Source: Arabidopsis thaliana | Lineage: Eukaryota; Streptophyta; Magnoliopsida; Brassicales; Brassicaceae | Assembly: GCF_000001735.4 (NCBI RefSeq) | Contig: NC_003071.7 | Span: 10,223,151-10,287,150 of the forward strand | Direction: 5' to 3' | DNA: 64,000 nucleotides | Shown: positions 37,901 to 50,445 of the stretch, in pieces | Numbering within the stretch: position 1 is the first letter of the stretch | How the letters are laid out: each line of letters starts with the position of its first letter | Notes under the pieces: model-generated | The model's input: the letters and a program-made list of their open reading frames with translations, nothing else | Told to the model about the DNA's origin: nothing | Database searches by the model: none | Position numbers and translations under genes: made by a program

Positions 37901-38070
37901 TATTGGAAATGATTGAGTTAGGATTGGTATGTACTCAATACAATCCTTCAACTAGGCCTGACATGCTTGATGTCGCACACGAAATGGGACGGCTTAAAGA
38001 ATATTTATTTGCTTGTCCTTCTCTATTGCATTTTTCATCTCAAGAAACACAAGGAGAAGCTAGTTCATAA
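34998..38070 (+). CDS. LRR receptor-like serine/threonine kinase (non-RD)
   Basis: Two exons (34998-37575, 37661-38070) give 995 residues from the first ATG. A start at residue 16 would give 980 and cut the signal peptide short, so the first ATG is preferred. In order: a signal peptide; an LRR N-cap (LLSFKSSIVSDPQNSLSSW, DVCNWSGVKCN); about 20 leucine-rich repeats of the plant LxxLxLSxNxLxGxIP type; a membrane span near residue 620 (VLLPVLLSLIATPVLCVFGY); and a kinase domain. The kinase has GSGRFGHVYKG, VAVKVLD, HCDLKPSNILL, DFG and GYIAPEYG. In HCD, Cys replaces the Arg of RD kinases, as in FLS2 and EFR. The single intron lies inside APEYG, as in that subfamily. It is likely a plasma-membrane pattern receptor of unknown ligand (recalled locus At2g24130). 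Confidence 0.93.
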
Positions 38071-39601
38071 TGGTTAATTTCTTGAATCAATATTTCATGA
38101 GTTTTTTTTTGATGATTGTATTCATTCTTTTAATGATTTTTTCTTGGATTCTTGAGTTGAATTGAATTTTTTTAGAAGTTGCATTTTGTGGACTAATTAA
38201 AGTCTTGTTCAAATCAAAAATAAACCAACCAAATCTTCTATTTCAGATTCATTGGTTAATTTTTTTTAAGTGAAAGATTTTTGGTGGGTATTCTGTAATC
38301 ATGAGATCATATCTTATGTATGTGCTATGAATCTAGCAATGAAGCTTCTCCTAATCTTCAGTTGCCTTATAATCTTATCACAATCCTTTTTGCCTAACAT
38401 TGGATTAAACAAACAAAAATTTGTAGCAGAGATTTATATTGTAAGTGGAAGCTGATGATGTCTGCTTAATAAATAATAATCTATCCAATGTCTTGATGAT
38501 TAGTCCTTTATTAGTTCAATATTTCTAAATTAAGTAAGAAATAATGGGTGACATCAACATCAAACAAAGGTCAACATGCCATCAGATTTGTCTCTTTCTG
38601 CCATCTTAGATAGAAGTGATGAGCCAAGATATAATCTTTGTGACACATCTTCAGAAGTTTTTTACTTGCCTTATCGTCACTAAAGTAGTTACTGTAGAAA
38701 CATAGATTTGTCTTAACGATATTAATGGGCAAAAGAAGATGGTATAGGACAAGCTAGAAGTGATGATGAGGTAGGTGCAGAAGACAAAATGACCAAACAA
38801 TAATCCTTAGTGCTTAGAAAATCCGGATCCAAACACGAAGAGAGGACGGTATCAGTGCGTAAAAGAGATGAGATTTGCTTCTTGAGTGTGACATCCAACA
38901 GAGAATATGAGTAATCACAAAGTTGTGGTGAACTGAAAATGTTACCTCCATTGATAGTGACACAACAGGATTTAATAAAAAAAGTTTTCGGAATTGGGAT
39001 GGTGAAAGAAATAGTGTTTGGATTAGGCTCTAGAATGTGGAAAGCTATGATGACGAATAAGCATGAGAAAAAGATTATGCTAAGATAAAACTAGAAGAAG
39101 TTTGGTCTGATAGCTACTTGTAAGTTGTAATCTTATCAGTTTACCGGTTAACATTGGTTCTGACTTCAACCAATCAAAGAAAGGGTTATAACTCCAAACC
39201 AAAGACAATCTAAGATTGGTGATTGTGAGATTTTAGACTTTCTTTGGTGCATAAATTAAATGACAAAGCATCCAACAAAACTCTTGTGGTTGGTAACTCT
39301 CACTTTCATATGCTTCTTTTATTTCTTCATTTTGTCCACCAAAATATGATAAAGTATGATCAAAACCATGAGATATCTAGAAAACAGAAGAAGATCTGTT
39401 TCTCAAAGTCTCAAACTTTACACAAGATGTGAATCTTACTTCAAACAAAAAACGAATGCAAGTACAATATTTAATGACAAACTAATCTTAATATATCACT
39501 ATAAGGTTCTCAAGGTTTGTATACTTTTCTATAAAATCAACTCGCTATTTGTAGATATCATAACTCGCTCTAAAGCCGTCAACTCTGGACGAGAGGGTGT
39601 C
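38071..39601. other. Intergenic region between the LRR kinase and the GTD-binding gene
   Basis: No supported gene. A 61-codon frame at 38270-38455 (+) contains a hydrophobic stretch (MKLLLIFSCLIILSQSFLP) that looks like a signal peptide but has no recognisable mature part. The 38.5-39.2 kb part is less AT-rich and unassigned. Confidence 0.4.
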
Positions 39602-40656
39602 TCATAGCCAGAAGTAAAGCATTGCCTGTTTCAATGTACATGCCAAGATTTGTTAGTACTTAAGAACTATCTAAAATTTAGTGAAAGAAGTTAATTTTAC
39701 CATACCTCTTGAACAGAAACAATAGCTGAGTCATAACTAAACATTGCAGATTGCATAGAACTTAACTCTTCTTCTGATTTTCTCTGCAGATTCATATTTT
39801 CTTGACTTACTCCACTAGTTTGAGCTGGCTCTTTGTTGCATCTCTCCTGCTCTAGTCGCTCTACTCGCTCTCTCAACCGCTGTAACTCGGCTTGATACTC
39901 TGCATCATTTGCAGAACAACTTCCTAGTGCTTGATCTCTCTTGATACTTTTATCTCTTTTCTGTTTCAATGATTTCTTGGACATCTTTTTCACCAACAAA
40001 TCAGGTTTACACATACCTTTTTCCCCATTCTTAGTTTCAGAAACAGAAGTTGTCTCCTGCTTCAAAATCTTGTATTGATCTCTTACAGAATCTCGAAAAT
40101 CTGTAAGCTCTTTCAACTGCTCATCCACCTTCTTGATCTTTTCCCAATTCAAATCTAAATTCTTCTCATGATCTCTTCTTGAATCCAAGCTCTGCTCTAT
40201 AACACCCTTCTCCACAAGAACCGTCTCATTCGGTTCTGGAGACGGTGTTTGAGATCTATCGCAAAATCTAATACAATCCTCATCATCAAGTCCACTCCAT
40301 CCCAAACTCATAAGCTTACATCTATAAGCATGTAAGTCACACTCAAGATTCTTGATTTCAACTTCTTTCTGGTAATTCAAATCCTCCAAAAGCTCCATTG
40401 ACAACTCAACATGAGACATTCTCTCCTCAACCATTCTCTTGTACTGGCTAGCTTCCATAGCAAGCAACGCTTTCTCGCCTTGTAGCCTAAGTATCACAGA
40501 CATGGCTTCACTCGCTGACGTAGCAGTAGCTTCTCTCTCAGCATCCAACTCTTCCTCAAGTCTCTGCACATCTTCTTTCATTTCATAAAGAGCTATTCTA
40601 AGATCTGTGGTGGACTCAAATCCACGCGTTTCTAAGCTATAGCTTCTTCCTACCAT
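39602..40656 (-). CDS. GTD-binding (DUF593) myosin-binding-type coiled-coil protein
   Basis: Two exons are visible, 39706-40656 and a 24-base terminal exon 39602-39625 (AMLYFWL and stop), giving 324 residues from ATG 40654-40656. Residues about 17-118 are the GTD-binding domain: LRIALYEMKEDVQRLEEELD, then EREATATSASEAMSVILRLQ and KALLAMEASQYKRMVEERMS. These proteins bind the globular tail of plant class XI myosins and mark motile vesicles. No transmembrane helix precedes the domain, unlike MyoB1/2, and the remainder is charged coiled coil (RLRERVERLEQERCNKEP). Reading past the donor at 39705 gives only two more codons, so the short last exon is favoured but not certain. Confidence 0.85.
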
Positions 40657-42481
40657 ATCTCTGATTGCAAAAACACTATATGCAAAATTTCTATTCAATA
40701 AATTACTTCAACCACTATAGTTCGTAGAATCTGAAGTTTTTTTTTGTCTAAGCTTCTAGAGAAGAAGAATCTTATAAATGAAATCAAGAAAAGAATCTCA
40801 TTATACCTTGTAAATTTGTAGAAGAACACGAGTTTTGTCGACGAGCTAGTCCCCAAATTTGGCTCAGAAAGATGTCAAAAAACACTTTTGTGGGGAAAAG
40901 TTTTGTGTATTAAAGGACACATTGGAAACTAAAATGTTAAAATTCGACAAAATTAGACCTAATAAATGGAAAAAGCAAAAAAAGGGAAATAGTTTCATTC
41001 ACACAAGCCACGCTTGACCAAAAATATCATCATTATGCTTTGTCTATATCATTAAAAGTAGAAAGTTTCTTAAGTTGGGCCATTTATAAACTCATTAAAC
41101 TCTGAGAAAGTAATAGTCCTCTAAAATAATTATGAGATACACTACCAAGAAAAGAGCTGGAAATATTAATGAAACTTTGAATACTTAATGTTACTCATTG
41201 AATTATTAGAAAAAAGGAAAGGGTTAATTAGTATATTATAGTCAGTCAAATATTTCTCAAAAATACTGATGAAACTTTGAATGATGAAATCTGACCTTCT
41301 TTTTGGCCTGGGACATATCTTCTTAGCTTTCATCCCACAAAATGATATTTGAATCTTCTTCTTTTTTCTTGTTGAAATCTAGTTTTCTTCTTTAATATTA
41401 TTGAAAAGTTAGTTGACACTTTTTAAGTCTTCAACGGCTCATTACGAGACCAGGTATTTAGTTCATGTTGGGCTACCAAATTACTTTCATTAAAAGACCT
41501 CTAGATTGACTTAAACAAAAAAAAATTATGTTAGTGTTTTTAATAAAATTATATAACCGATATTTCAATTGCTTCCTTTTAAGTTTTAACTTGTGTGGCT
41601 CACAAAAGAAAACAAAAAAAAATCATACCATTAGTTCATTTTGATATACTCAAAAATCAAATTCAAGAGTTAGTTTTTTGTTTAGTGAAGACTCCTATTG
41701 ATTCCCATTCTAGGTTACATATGACATCATGCACAATCCAAAGCAGCTTGAATACATATTTGACTGGAGGATTGGTTTCAAAATAGGTTTTCGTTTATTT
41801 GTCTCTCGATGTCATACTCTGCGAGAACGTCATAGATGTAGAAGAAAGTAGACAGCAAACTATTGTTCCCAAGATGTGATACAATGTTGATGATGTACTC
41901 TATACAATGATGACACCAAGGAAACCATATTTTCAGAGGAGATCATAACATGAAGAATTCTTGATGATGGTGAGATGTTGAATGTCGTGTAGGTGGAACA
42001 ATCAAAATGTACCTCACAAACCTCAGTTTCAGAGAGAGGATGGTTTTCATATTATGGCTTGCACAAATTCCAGAGAGCAACAATGGCTTGTTGTGCACGA
42101 CATTCATGGAGATGGCTTAATTAGATCAAAACAGCCCATGTAACTATCTGAGATTTGTTCTTTAATTATCCCTAGCAAAAATAGTATAATGAACCTTAAC
42201 CATTTTATCACTGACAAATTTTTGATCTCCAGAGAAACAAAGGAATCAAAAGGTTCTAGGTTTTCTTTATATTCCTCCTTCCTCACAATTTCTTCTCTTC
42301 CAAGGAATCGATATGCATATATTCTGCTTTAGTAATCAGAATCATTTCAATCTTGAAAATGAGATTCGACAAATCAAGTCTCGGTTTCAAATAGGAAATA
42401 GCCATGGATTGTCCAAAGCAAATCAAGATCACATACATCGAAACGCAAGATCACAGAAGCTTACTAAACAATATCTTCTTG
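40657..42481. other. Intergenic region with no supported gene
   Basis: It includes the GTD-binding gene's promoter and 5' leader (to about 40900) and the downstream side of HHP3. The frames seen (for example 41595-41786 plus) are short and show no domain. Confidence 0.5.
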
Positions 42482-44195
42482 CTAAAACCCACAAGAAGGG
42501 GAAGCCCGTGAAAAATCAATGATGAGAAGAGTGGTAACACAATGAGCAAGAGCACCCATAACTACAAACACATGGAAAATCTGATGGCTATGTCCCGCCA
42601 TATCAAACGCTCCAGGCTTCCATCTCTCAGGCACACGGCTGACATAAAACGTTGCTCCCACAAAATACGACAAAGCCGTGGCAATCTCGTAACCGAGGGC
42701 GATGAAGACATTAGGGTGATCCCAGTAAAGGCAAAGCACATGTGTAGCAGGTATCACAGCAGATGATCCCATTGCAAGGAAAAGATTAGCTCTGAAAGGT
42801 CTAAAACGCGGCGTAGAGAGAGCGGGAGAGAGGAGAGTGATGATAGCGAGGAGACCGAGGATCGAGATCGAGGATAAGTAGAGTAAACGGAAGTTAGGGT
42901 GGCAGGAGAATGCGTAGTAGATTGGTGCAAAGAAAGAAGCGACGATCATAAGTGATATTCCTGCGTAGTCCAAACGCCAGAAGAAGACGTTGAAACGTTT
43001 TGAGTGACAAGCAAGGAGGTGTGAAACAGAGCTGCAGATTAAACAACCCATTGCTCCGACTAAGTACACGAGCCACGGCCATTTTGGAATAGCTTCTCCT
43101 TGTGAGGTAAGACATGAGATGTGATGTGTCACGTTCGAATCCTGTTACAGAGAGAATCTTTTAAAGCTTAGTCATGTGAATGAGTAAAGCATCATTCTTT
43201 ATTCTTTCCTCAAAAGTTTATGTAATCTTTTCAAAAAGTTTGGTGGGTTCAAAGCTCAAGAGAGAAGAAAAGATCCAAGACATATCGAAAACAACAACAC
43301 ATGGTGGGGGGCAATTTACCACTACTTTACATGATTAGAAAATGACAAAGATTTGATCCCAACAAAAAAAAAATGAATATTGTTTTTGAATATTGTCACA
43401 ACCATATTATTTTTCATGTCACAACCGTATTATATCTTTCAAACAGATAATAAAAATTTAAACAGAAGAAATATATTTCGTTTTACATTATCGTAAAAAC
43501 GATATAATATGGTAATGTCACATAAAACAAACTATATAATATAGAATACTCAGCATTATAGTATTGACAATGTCACACATAAGATAAGATAAGGCGGCAA
43601 TTAAAAAATATCAAAAGAATACAAAAAACTTACATGAAGCAGAGTCTGATTGCTTGAGAGGCAAATCCTCACTCTATCGTCAGGTCCCCGAAAAAAGCCA
43701 ATTATATATTATTAGGGTGACTTTAAAACAAAACAGAGCAGAAAATGACGATTTTAACCTCGGTGGTTCGTACCCGGCCATGCCGTTAAAAACGCCGGCG
43801 AGACTAATCTCCGTCGTCTCCAAGCAACTCACCACCGTCATCCACAGAAATATACCAAATCCAATTAAATGCCTAACGATTATCAAAATCTCCACAAAAT
43901 CAATTTCGAAACTTCTATAAAATTACGAAAAACCCCCTTTCGAAAGAAATTTAACGTACGTCCAAATGTTGAGAGTCTCGTTGTGCCAAGAGAAAGCACT
44001 GAGAAAAGTATCTTTGAGAGACCATTGACATCGATAATGGTTGTGTATAAACTCGTTGTCCTTCAAATACTCAGGCAAGTCTTCGAACTTCATCAATCTC
44101 CTTACGATTCTCGTCTCTTCGCCGCAATCTAACCCTTTCCAATCGGTAACCGTCACCATCGCCGGAGATTTCTTCGCCGATCTTCGTCTCTTCAT
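42482..44195 (-). CDS. HHP3: Heptahelical transmembrane protein (adiponectin-receptor/PAQR family)
   Basis: Four exons (42482-43141, 43634-43673, 43774-43872, 43960-44195) give 344 residues. The N-terminal cytosolic part contains the family block [19 protein letters not shown] and [17 protein letters not shown]. Seven hydrophobic segments follow (for example [92 protein letters not shown]). The PAQR metal-site pattern is present: [10 protein letters not shown] after helix 2 and HSHQIFH before helix 7. Plant HHPs respond to ABA, sugar and temperature; the number 3 is from recalled locus At2g24150. The 40-base third exon, supported by reading-frame closure on both sides, encodes a variable loop. 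Confidence 0.93.
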
Positions 44196-44312
44196 GCTCC
44201 GGTTAGTTTCGTTTTCTCTCTAGCTGCGGCGAATCTGTGTCCCTCGCTATCTCTCTGTGTTTATATATGGAGACGAATCCTCTTTGAATGTCATTGAGGG
44301 ATCGTGACCGTC

Positions 44313-44390
44313 CACGTGTAAGATATCTCTGACGTGGATTTTTATTAGTGGATGAAGAGATTTTGCTTGGTGTGAGGTTGAGTACACGTG
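44313..44390 (-). promoter_or_regulatory. ACGT/G-box cluster upstream of HHP3
   Basis: CACGTG at 44313-44318, ACGTGG at 44332-44337 and CACGTG at 44385-44390 fall 118 to 195 bases before the HHP3 start. Three ABRE/G-box cores in 78 bases suggest bZIP/ABF control. Confidence 0.55.
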
Positions 44391-45037
44391 ATTAATTGTT
44401 TTTTCCCGATGTGCCAGGTTTTTTGAATCATAGCGACAAGTGGGAAGATGAGAAAATGCATAAAGTGTGGTGCGTAAAAATGGCCTACACTAATCTACTT
44501 TAGATTTGAGATTACATATGCATAACTTAATCTCAACTATAGTCACCAACCAAACTACAACACCTGGACAAAACTCATAAAATTTAGATTAATCTAGATT
44601 AAGTCCCCAAGTCATTCATTTCATGTGTCTTTGTGTGATTGGTTGCATGGCCAAATTACATCCAAGAATTTCTTACAACTGGAAAATAAGTCAAGAAACG
44701 TTTCAGTTCCTGAGATAGTTACAGTCATTCTTTTTGTCTTGAATCCTTGATAACACAAAGAAAAAATTACTGTTTTATACAAATTAAAGCGGAATAAAAC
44801 TGATACATAATACAACAAGCTCATTTACACATACATAGCTATCACATGTTGAAATTTAGGAACTAAAAGAGTATTTGAATGCATTTTCAAACCAATATGT
44901 ATCAAATACGTACCGCCACCAAAGACGTTTATTACAAAACCATATATTAGAACATTACAACGCACGAAAGAGTTTTTGGAGAACGTTATTACAAACACAT
45001 ACATATGCTTGACAATGCTTAGAGAGAGGACACGTGT
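44391..45037. other. Intergenic, downstream of the RLP pseudogene
   Basis: No gene seen. The segment after about 44920 (AAAGACGTTTATTACAAAA ... GGAGAACG) resembles 47990-48050, consistent with the flanking RLP units having been duplicated with their 3' sequence. Confidence 0.45.
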
Positions 45038-47484
45038 TCAACGAGCGCTTCTGATGACAACTCTGGGCTTGTTTCTACGACACTTTTCCATTAACCACTC
45101 CTGCTTATGCGAAATGAAGATATGTCCAATCACTAATCCGCAAAACACACCAGGTCCATACGCTATTGCTGCTGATGTCCAGTTAATCACTTGCTCTTCT
45201 TCCGGCTCTGATACTTTCTCTAATTCTTGTGGTCTAGGATTTGGGACATGAGTTTTTCTGCAGATATCATCGAGACCATAAAGCTTGGGGTTGTCCATGA
45301 ATGAAGAACAGTTTTGGCGTTGAAATTGTGTTCCGCGTGGTATTGGACCTTCGAGATTGTTGTGGGCGAAGTTCATGGTTGACAGAAAGGAGAGCTCACC
45401 AAGATCTCGGGGAATCTGACCTGACAGCTGATTATGAGACAAATCTAATGCCTCGAGATTCGTCAAATTTGCCAATGATTGAGGTATATCGCTTGTGAAA
45501 GCATTACCCGACAAGTTGAGAAAACGTAATCCCTTCAACAAGCCAATGGATTCAGGGATCTTTCCATAAAACTTGTTGCTTGAAAAATCAATGGATGTGA
45601 AGTCTTGCCTGATCTTATCAAACTCTCTATCCACACCTTTGTTCACTATTTCCATTGAACTAGTGTAAGTACCAAAATAAGGGTCATCATAATCATCTTG
45701 GATGGTAGGATATTCGAAGTATACAACATCAATTTCTAGGTGTAATGTAGTCATTTGAAGCCAGTTGGAAAAATAGAAAGCTGGGAAGGATCCAGTGAAG
45801 TCATTATGTGAGACATCAATAACCTTTAAATGTTGAAACCAAGTAGATTCGTGGAGGTGATATAACGGCCCATAGAATTGGTTGGCTCGGAGGATGAGGA
45901 TATCTAAATATGGCATAGAACCCAACCAAGATGGAAACGTCTCCTTGAATTTGTTTCCTTCCACATTCAAAAGTCGCATGGATGTGCAATTGATCAAGGT
46001 TTTTGGGAGTTTACCTTCCAACCGGTTGCGGGTAACATCAAGTGTGTATAAACGAGTAGCATTGAGAAACACATCTGGAAGAATCCCACTGAAATTGTTG
46101 TTTCGTAGATTAAGCACTTCCAAAGAATAAGTGATATTCCTTAAACATAGAGGAATTGAGCCACTGAAGCTATTGTTGGACAAATCTAAAATCTCCAGCA
46201 ATCTAAACTGGCAGATCCAATGTGGAAATGGTCCTTGGAATGAATTAGAATCAAGACGCAAACTCGCATTTGTGCTTGATCTAGAACTTGTGATGATTTT
46301 CCAAAACCACTCAAAGAGTTGTGAGAAAGTTCTAGCGATGACAATCTCAATAAGCAACCTGGGACATTGCCTTGCAACTTATTGTTGGAAATATCTAACC
46401 TTTCGAGTTTGAGAAATTGAGATATGGATTCTGGGATTTGGCCATCGAAATTGTTATCAGCAAGGTATAGACTACTAAGACTAGACGATGATGGCCATGT
46501 ATTCCCAAAATCTATAGGTCCCTTGAAATTGTTTCGCGCCAAAGTAACCCATTGTAACGAAGGAATCTTGAACAAGGATGTTGGGAAAGGCCCGGAAAAT
46601 GAGTTGTTACGAAGATCTAATAATACGAGATTGAGAAATTTAGATATGGATTCAGGGATTGGGCCATCGAAATTGTTATCAGCAAGACTAAGATAAGAAA
46701 GCCTAGAAGATAAAGACGAATTCCCAAAATCTATATGTCCCGTGAAGTTGTTGTTACTGTCCCTCAAATTAACCCATCGTAACGAAGGAATCGTGAACAA
46801 GGATGTAGGAAAAGGCCCGAAAAAGTTCCCACCCCCAAATCCCTCCAAGTTGTGGAATCGGCTCATGTCCGGTATAAGCTCGGGTTCAAAGTCATTTTCT
46901 CTGATGTCGAGTTGGATCAATTTCGTTAAATTGGCAAATGAAACAGAAGATTTGCCACTTAAGTGGTTTATGGAAAGGCGAAGGTACATTAGTTTGGTCA
47001 AGTTTCCAATTGAAGATGGAACTTGACCAACTAATTTATTTTCCGAAAGGTCGAGAAAGGTGAGATGAGAAAGGGTTCCTAATGAAAAAGGAATCTCTCC
47101 ATAGAGATTGCAATAACGAAGGGTTAGGTTTTGGAGATATTGGAGTTTGAAAAGACCACTATTTGGTTTTAAAGTGTTGTTAAGATTAACGCCAAGAAGA
47201 TAAAGTGAAATCACCTGGCCATATTTAGCATCACACGTGACAGACTCCCAAGAACAGCAATCACTGCTCTTGTTCCATGACCTCATATTTTCAAGTCTCC
47301 GGAAGTTCATATCTGCTCCCGGAAACTCGTGTTTGAACTCCAAAAGAGCATCCCTCTGATCATGGCGGCAACGGTGGGCCGTAGGAGAAGCAAGAGTGTG
47401 TGGAAAAAACGAAAACAAGGAGATGAAATACAAGGTAATAACAACAATACCATTAAAGGAATAAGATTGGCTTGGTATCATCAT
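45038..47484 (-). pseudogene. Receptor-like protein (LRR) pseudogene, one frameshift
   Basis: Starting at ATG 47482-47484, 400 codons encode a signal peptide, a Cys-rich LRR cap ([32 protein letters not shown]) and many extracellular LRRs. The reading then leaves frame near 46262. The next frame continues the same protein without a gap ([15 protein letters not shown]) through further LRRs, an acidic juxtamembrane part ([16 protein letters not shown]), a membrane helix ([19 protein letters not shown]) and a short basic tail ([10 protein letters not shown]). The whole is one ~815-residue RLP of the RPP27/Cf-9 type lacking a kinase, disrupted by a small indel. The recalled locus (At2g24160) is described as a pseudogene. 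No other disabling change was noticed. Confidence 0.88.
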
Positions 47485-48652
47485 TACTTCTTTTGTTTTT
47501 AAGTTTTAGTTTGTGTGGTTGTGATAGGTTATAATTATGGCTTCTGATCTCTCTTTATAAAGAACCAATAACAAAAATCAGTTGTGGAGCTCTTGACTTT
47601 CGGTGAACACTAGTACTGTCGTCAACTCTGACATTGACCCATCACACACTCTATTGACTTGACATTGTCGATTTCATTATCTTTTTTTTACAATTCAAAA
47701 ATTTTAATGCCTTCATTATAAATTTTTAAGGTATAAGTTTTCTTGGAATTTCACAATCAAAATCGTTACAATAGAGAGGAGCATGAGTAACTTGTGCCAG
47801 AAGAAAGAGTGTTTGGGAAATGTGACATAGAAAACGAATTGGGCATTTTCAGTCTCAATGGTTTAGGAGACGCAACATTTCCATTGGACTTTTTGACTTG
47901 CAAAATTCTTCATATGGAAGAGTCAGTGAGGCGTGAATTAAGGGTTTCATGAAAGAGACAAATGATCAAAAAAAAAGAAAAATAACCCTCAAAGACGTTT
48001 GTTACAAAAACGAGTTATTGGAGATTGGAGAACACTGATGGGAAATCTTTACAAACTTATCAGTCTTCTTATCCTCTCTAAGTCTTTGTGATTTGTGCCC
48101 CATAGACCATTGACTCATTCCTTCCACCTTATCTGCCACATACTGTTTCGACTTGTCTCATTCCTGAAAAAAACGTTCGTTAGCTAATTTCATAGGTTAA
48201 TTCCCAACAAAATTTATCAATTGGAGACAAAAGGGAAAATTCGCAGTGTAAAAGGTGTCCCAATGGTCAGCATCGGCTCCACCTATTACCTATAGGCAAG
48301 GTAGGCAAATGCCAAGGGTCCAATATTAATTTCAGAAAAACACTTAAAGAAGAAAAGTCCAAATTTTCTTAACTTTTTTTTTTACTAAGAGGTTTAATTT
48401 TTGTTTGGTTTTGCCATAGGTTATATCGAGACGGCACTGCCAATGGTACTATCAGACAATGCCTAGAAGTTCTACCTAATTTTTAATCTCTTATCTCACA
48501 ACTTCCTTAAAATCTGCTCGTGAGTAACAAACATAGTCACATTCCCATACAAATTAAATTCTCCTACAATAGTCTTGCACTACTCTAAAATGAACACCTT
48601 ATCATTATAATTGCAGTGTCACTACGATATAGATGGAATAATTTGAGTATGG

Positions 48653-48707
<55 letters not shown>

Positions 48708-49513
48708 CAAAAAAACATGGGAAATGAGGACATGAAAGATTGCTATGTTGATAACAGAAACAGTGGGTTTGATTATTGCAGATAACTAAAATTTGTAGTG
48801 AAATGGAGTATAAACCTTGACTTGCTTTCTTTGTTCACTTGGATCCCAAGGCAAACAATAAACACAACATAAAAAAAAAGATTGTTTATACATTATCAAG
48901 GTATAATTATTAAATATTTGTCTGTTGAAAAACATGCTAAACTGGCCGGCAAGAGCTGCTTTTTCAGAGCCATAAAGCCATCTAATATTCAGTGCAAAAC
49001 CAATGAAATTCTACTTATGAGATTTTGGCCATTCCACTGAATCTCTCTAGTTATCCATTACTACCAGAAAGTAAATCAAGAAACAAAGAACAAGATATGC
49101 TTCATTTCCTCACATGATTAAGAGGGGAAATTTTTGTCTTGACTCCTTCGAAATACTCAGAAAATTGTGGATTTCATTCAAATAAATCCACAAATCATTT
49201 CGAATCAAATTTCTGGAATTTCCGAAAGAAATCACTAGAATAGTGAAAGCAAAGACTTTTAGCATCTTATTCAGACAATTTAGTAATTAGGTCTAAACGG
49301 GCTACCTTTTTAGTATTTTTCAGATCCATTATTAGTAGTCAAATCTAAACGGGTCAACCTATTATATAGTGTCTTTAAACGGGTTCGGGTCCACAAAATA
49401 AGACCGTATCCTTTCAGGCCAGCGGGCTTTATGTCCATTTCAACATCATGTGTAACATGTCCAAGAAGAAAGAGTGTTTGGAGATATTCGGCCTCTGTGG
49501 GGAAGCAAAATTT
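47485..49513. other. Spacer between two RLP pseudogenes
   Basis: No gene. It contains a long TA microsatellite (48655-48702). Words shared between 47790-47850 and 49440-49500 (AAGAAGAAAGAGTGTTTGG) again point to tandem duplication of the RLP unit. Confidence 0.5.
48655..48702. repeat. (TA)n microsatellite
   Basis: A run of about 24 uninterrupted TA dinucleotides. Expected to be length-polymorphic; no other significance seen. Confidence 0.9.
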
Positions 49514-50445
49514 CTATTGACTTTTCTTATAAATCCAATGGGGAAACGGTCCTTGGAATGAATTTGACTCAAGACTCAATACACGCATTGGAGCTCTATC
49601 TAGAACTTCTAATGACTTTCCAATACTACTAAAAGAGTTGTGAGAAAGCGATAACCATGTCAATCTTGATAAGCAACCTGGTACTGTTCCTTCCATCTTA
49701 TTGTAGGAAAGATCAAGGATATAGAGGTTATGTAACTGTGATATAGATTTTGGGATTGTCCCGATGAAATTGTTGTTTGTAAGACTGAACATTTTGCGCT
49801 TCGAAAATTTAGATATAGATTCAGGGACTGAGCCATCAAATTTGTTATCGCCAAGGTGTATACCAATAAGCCTAGGCGATGAAGTTGTATTCCCAAACTC
49901 TATATGTCCCTTGAACTGGTTCTCCCACTTAAGTTGTTTTCACTAAGGTCTAGGTGCCTAAGATGGGTTAAGTTTCCAAATGAATATGGAACTTGACCTA
50001 CTAATCTATTATTGAGAAGGTTAAGTTTTGTGAGATGGGAAAGGTTTCCGAATAAAGAAGGAATCTCCCCATAGAGATAGCAAGTTGAAATGGTTAATTT
50101 TTGAAGATGTTGGAGTTTAAAAAGACCACTATTTGGTTTCAAGGAGTTGTTGAGAAAGACGTAATTAAGGTAAAGTGAAATCACCTTGCCAGACTTAGCA
50201 TCGCACTTGACACCCTTCCAATAACAACAATCACTGCTCTTGTTCCATAAACTTAATGATGCAAAATAAGGATCTAGCTTGGATTGATTGATCGGAAACT
50301 CGTGTTTGAACTCTTAAAGAGCATCCCTTTGGTCATGGCGGCAATAGTGAAGCGTAGGAGAAGCAAATGTGTGTAGAACAAAGAAAACCAAAAAGAAGGA
50401 ATACAACGTAACACCAGAAAAGCAATAAGATTGTTGTGGACTCAT
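49514..50445 (-). pseudogene. Second, truncated RLP pseudogene
   Basis: From ATG 50443-50445 the frame starts MSPQQSYCFSGVTLYSFFLV (signal peptide) and reaches CRHDQRDAL, where a TAA at about 50314 replaces the Leu codon of the intact copy. LRR blocks continue in changing frames: [20 protein letters not shown] at 50184-49900, then pieces at 49896-49660 and 49792-49514. The similarity stops at GPFPHWIY, halfway through the neighbour's protein. It has several stops, frameshifts and a missing second half, so it is more decayed than the copy at 45038-47484. Confidence 0.8.

Noticed and set aside
38270-38455. 61-codon frame with a signal-peptide-like stretch after the LRR kinase
   Set aside because: The hydrophobic core starts at an internal Met, the part after it has no recognisable motif, and no downstream exon extends it.
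42313-42522. Plus-strand 69-codon frame overlapping the HHP3 3' end
   Set aside because: Antisense to HHP3 and its UTR; no domain, low-complexity Lys/Gln content.
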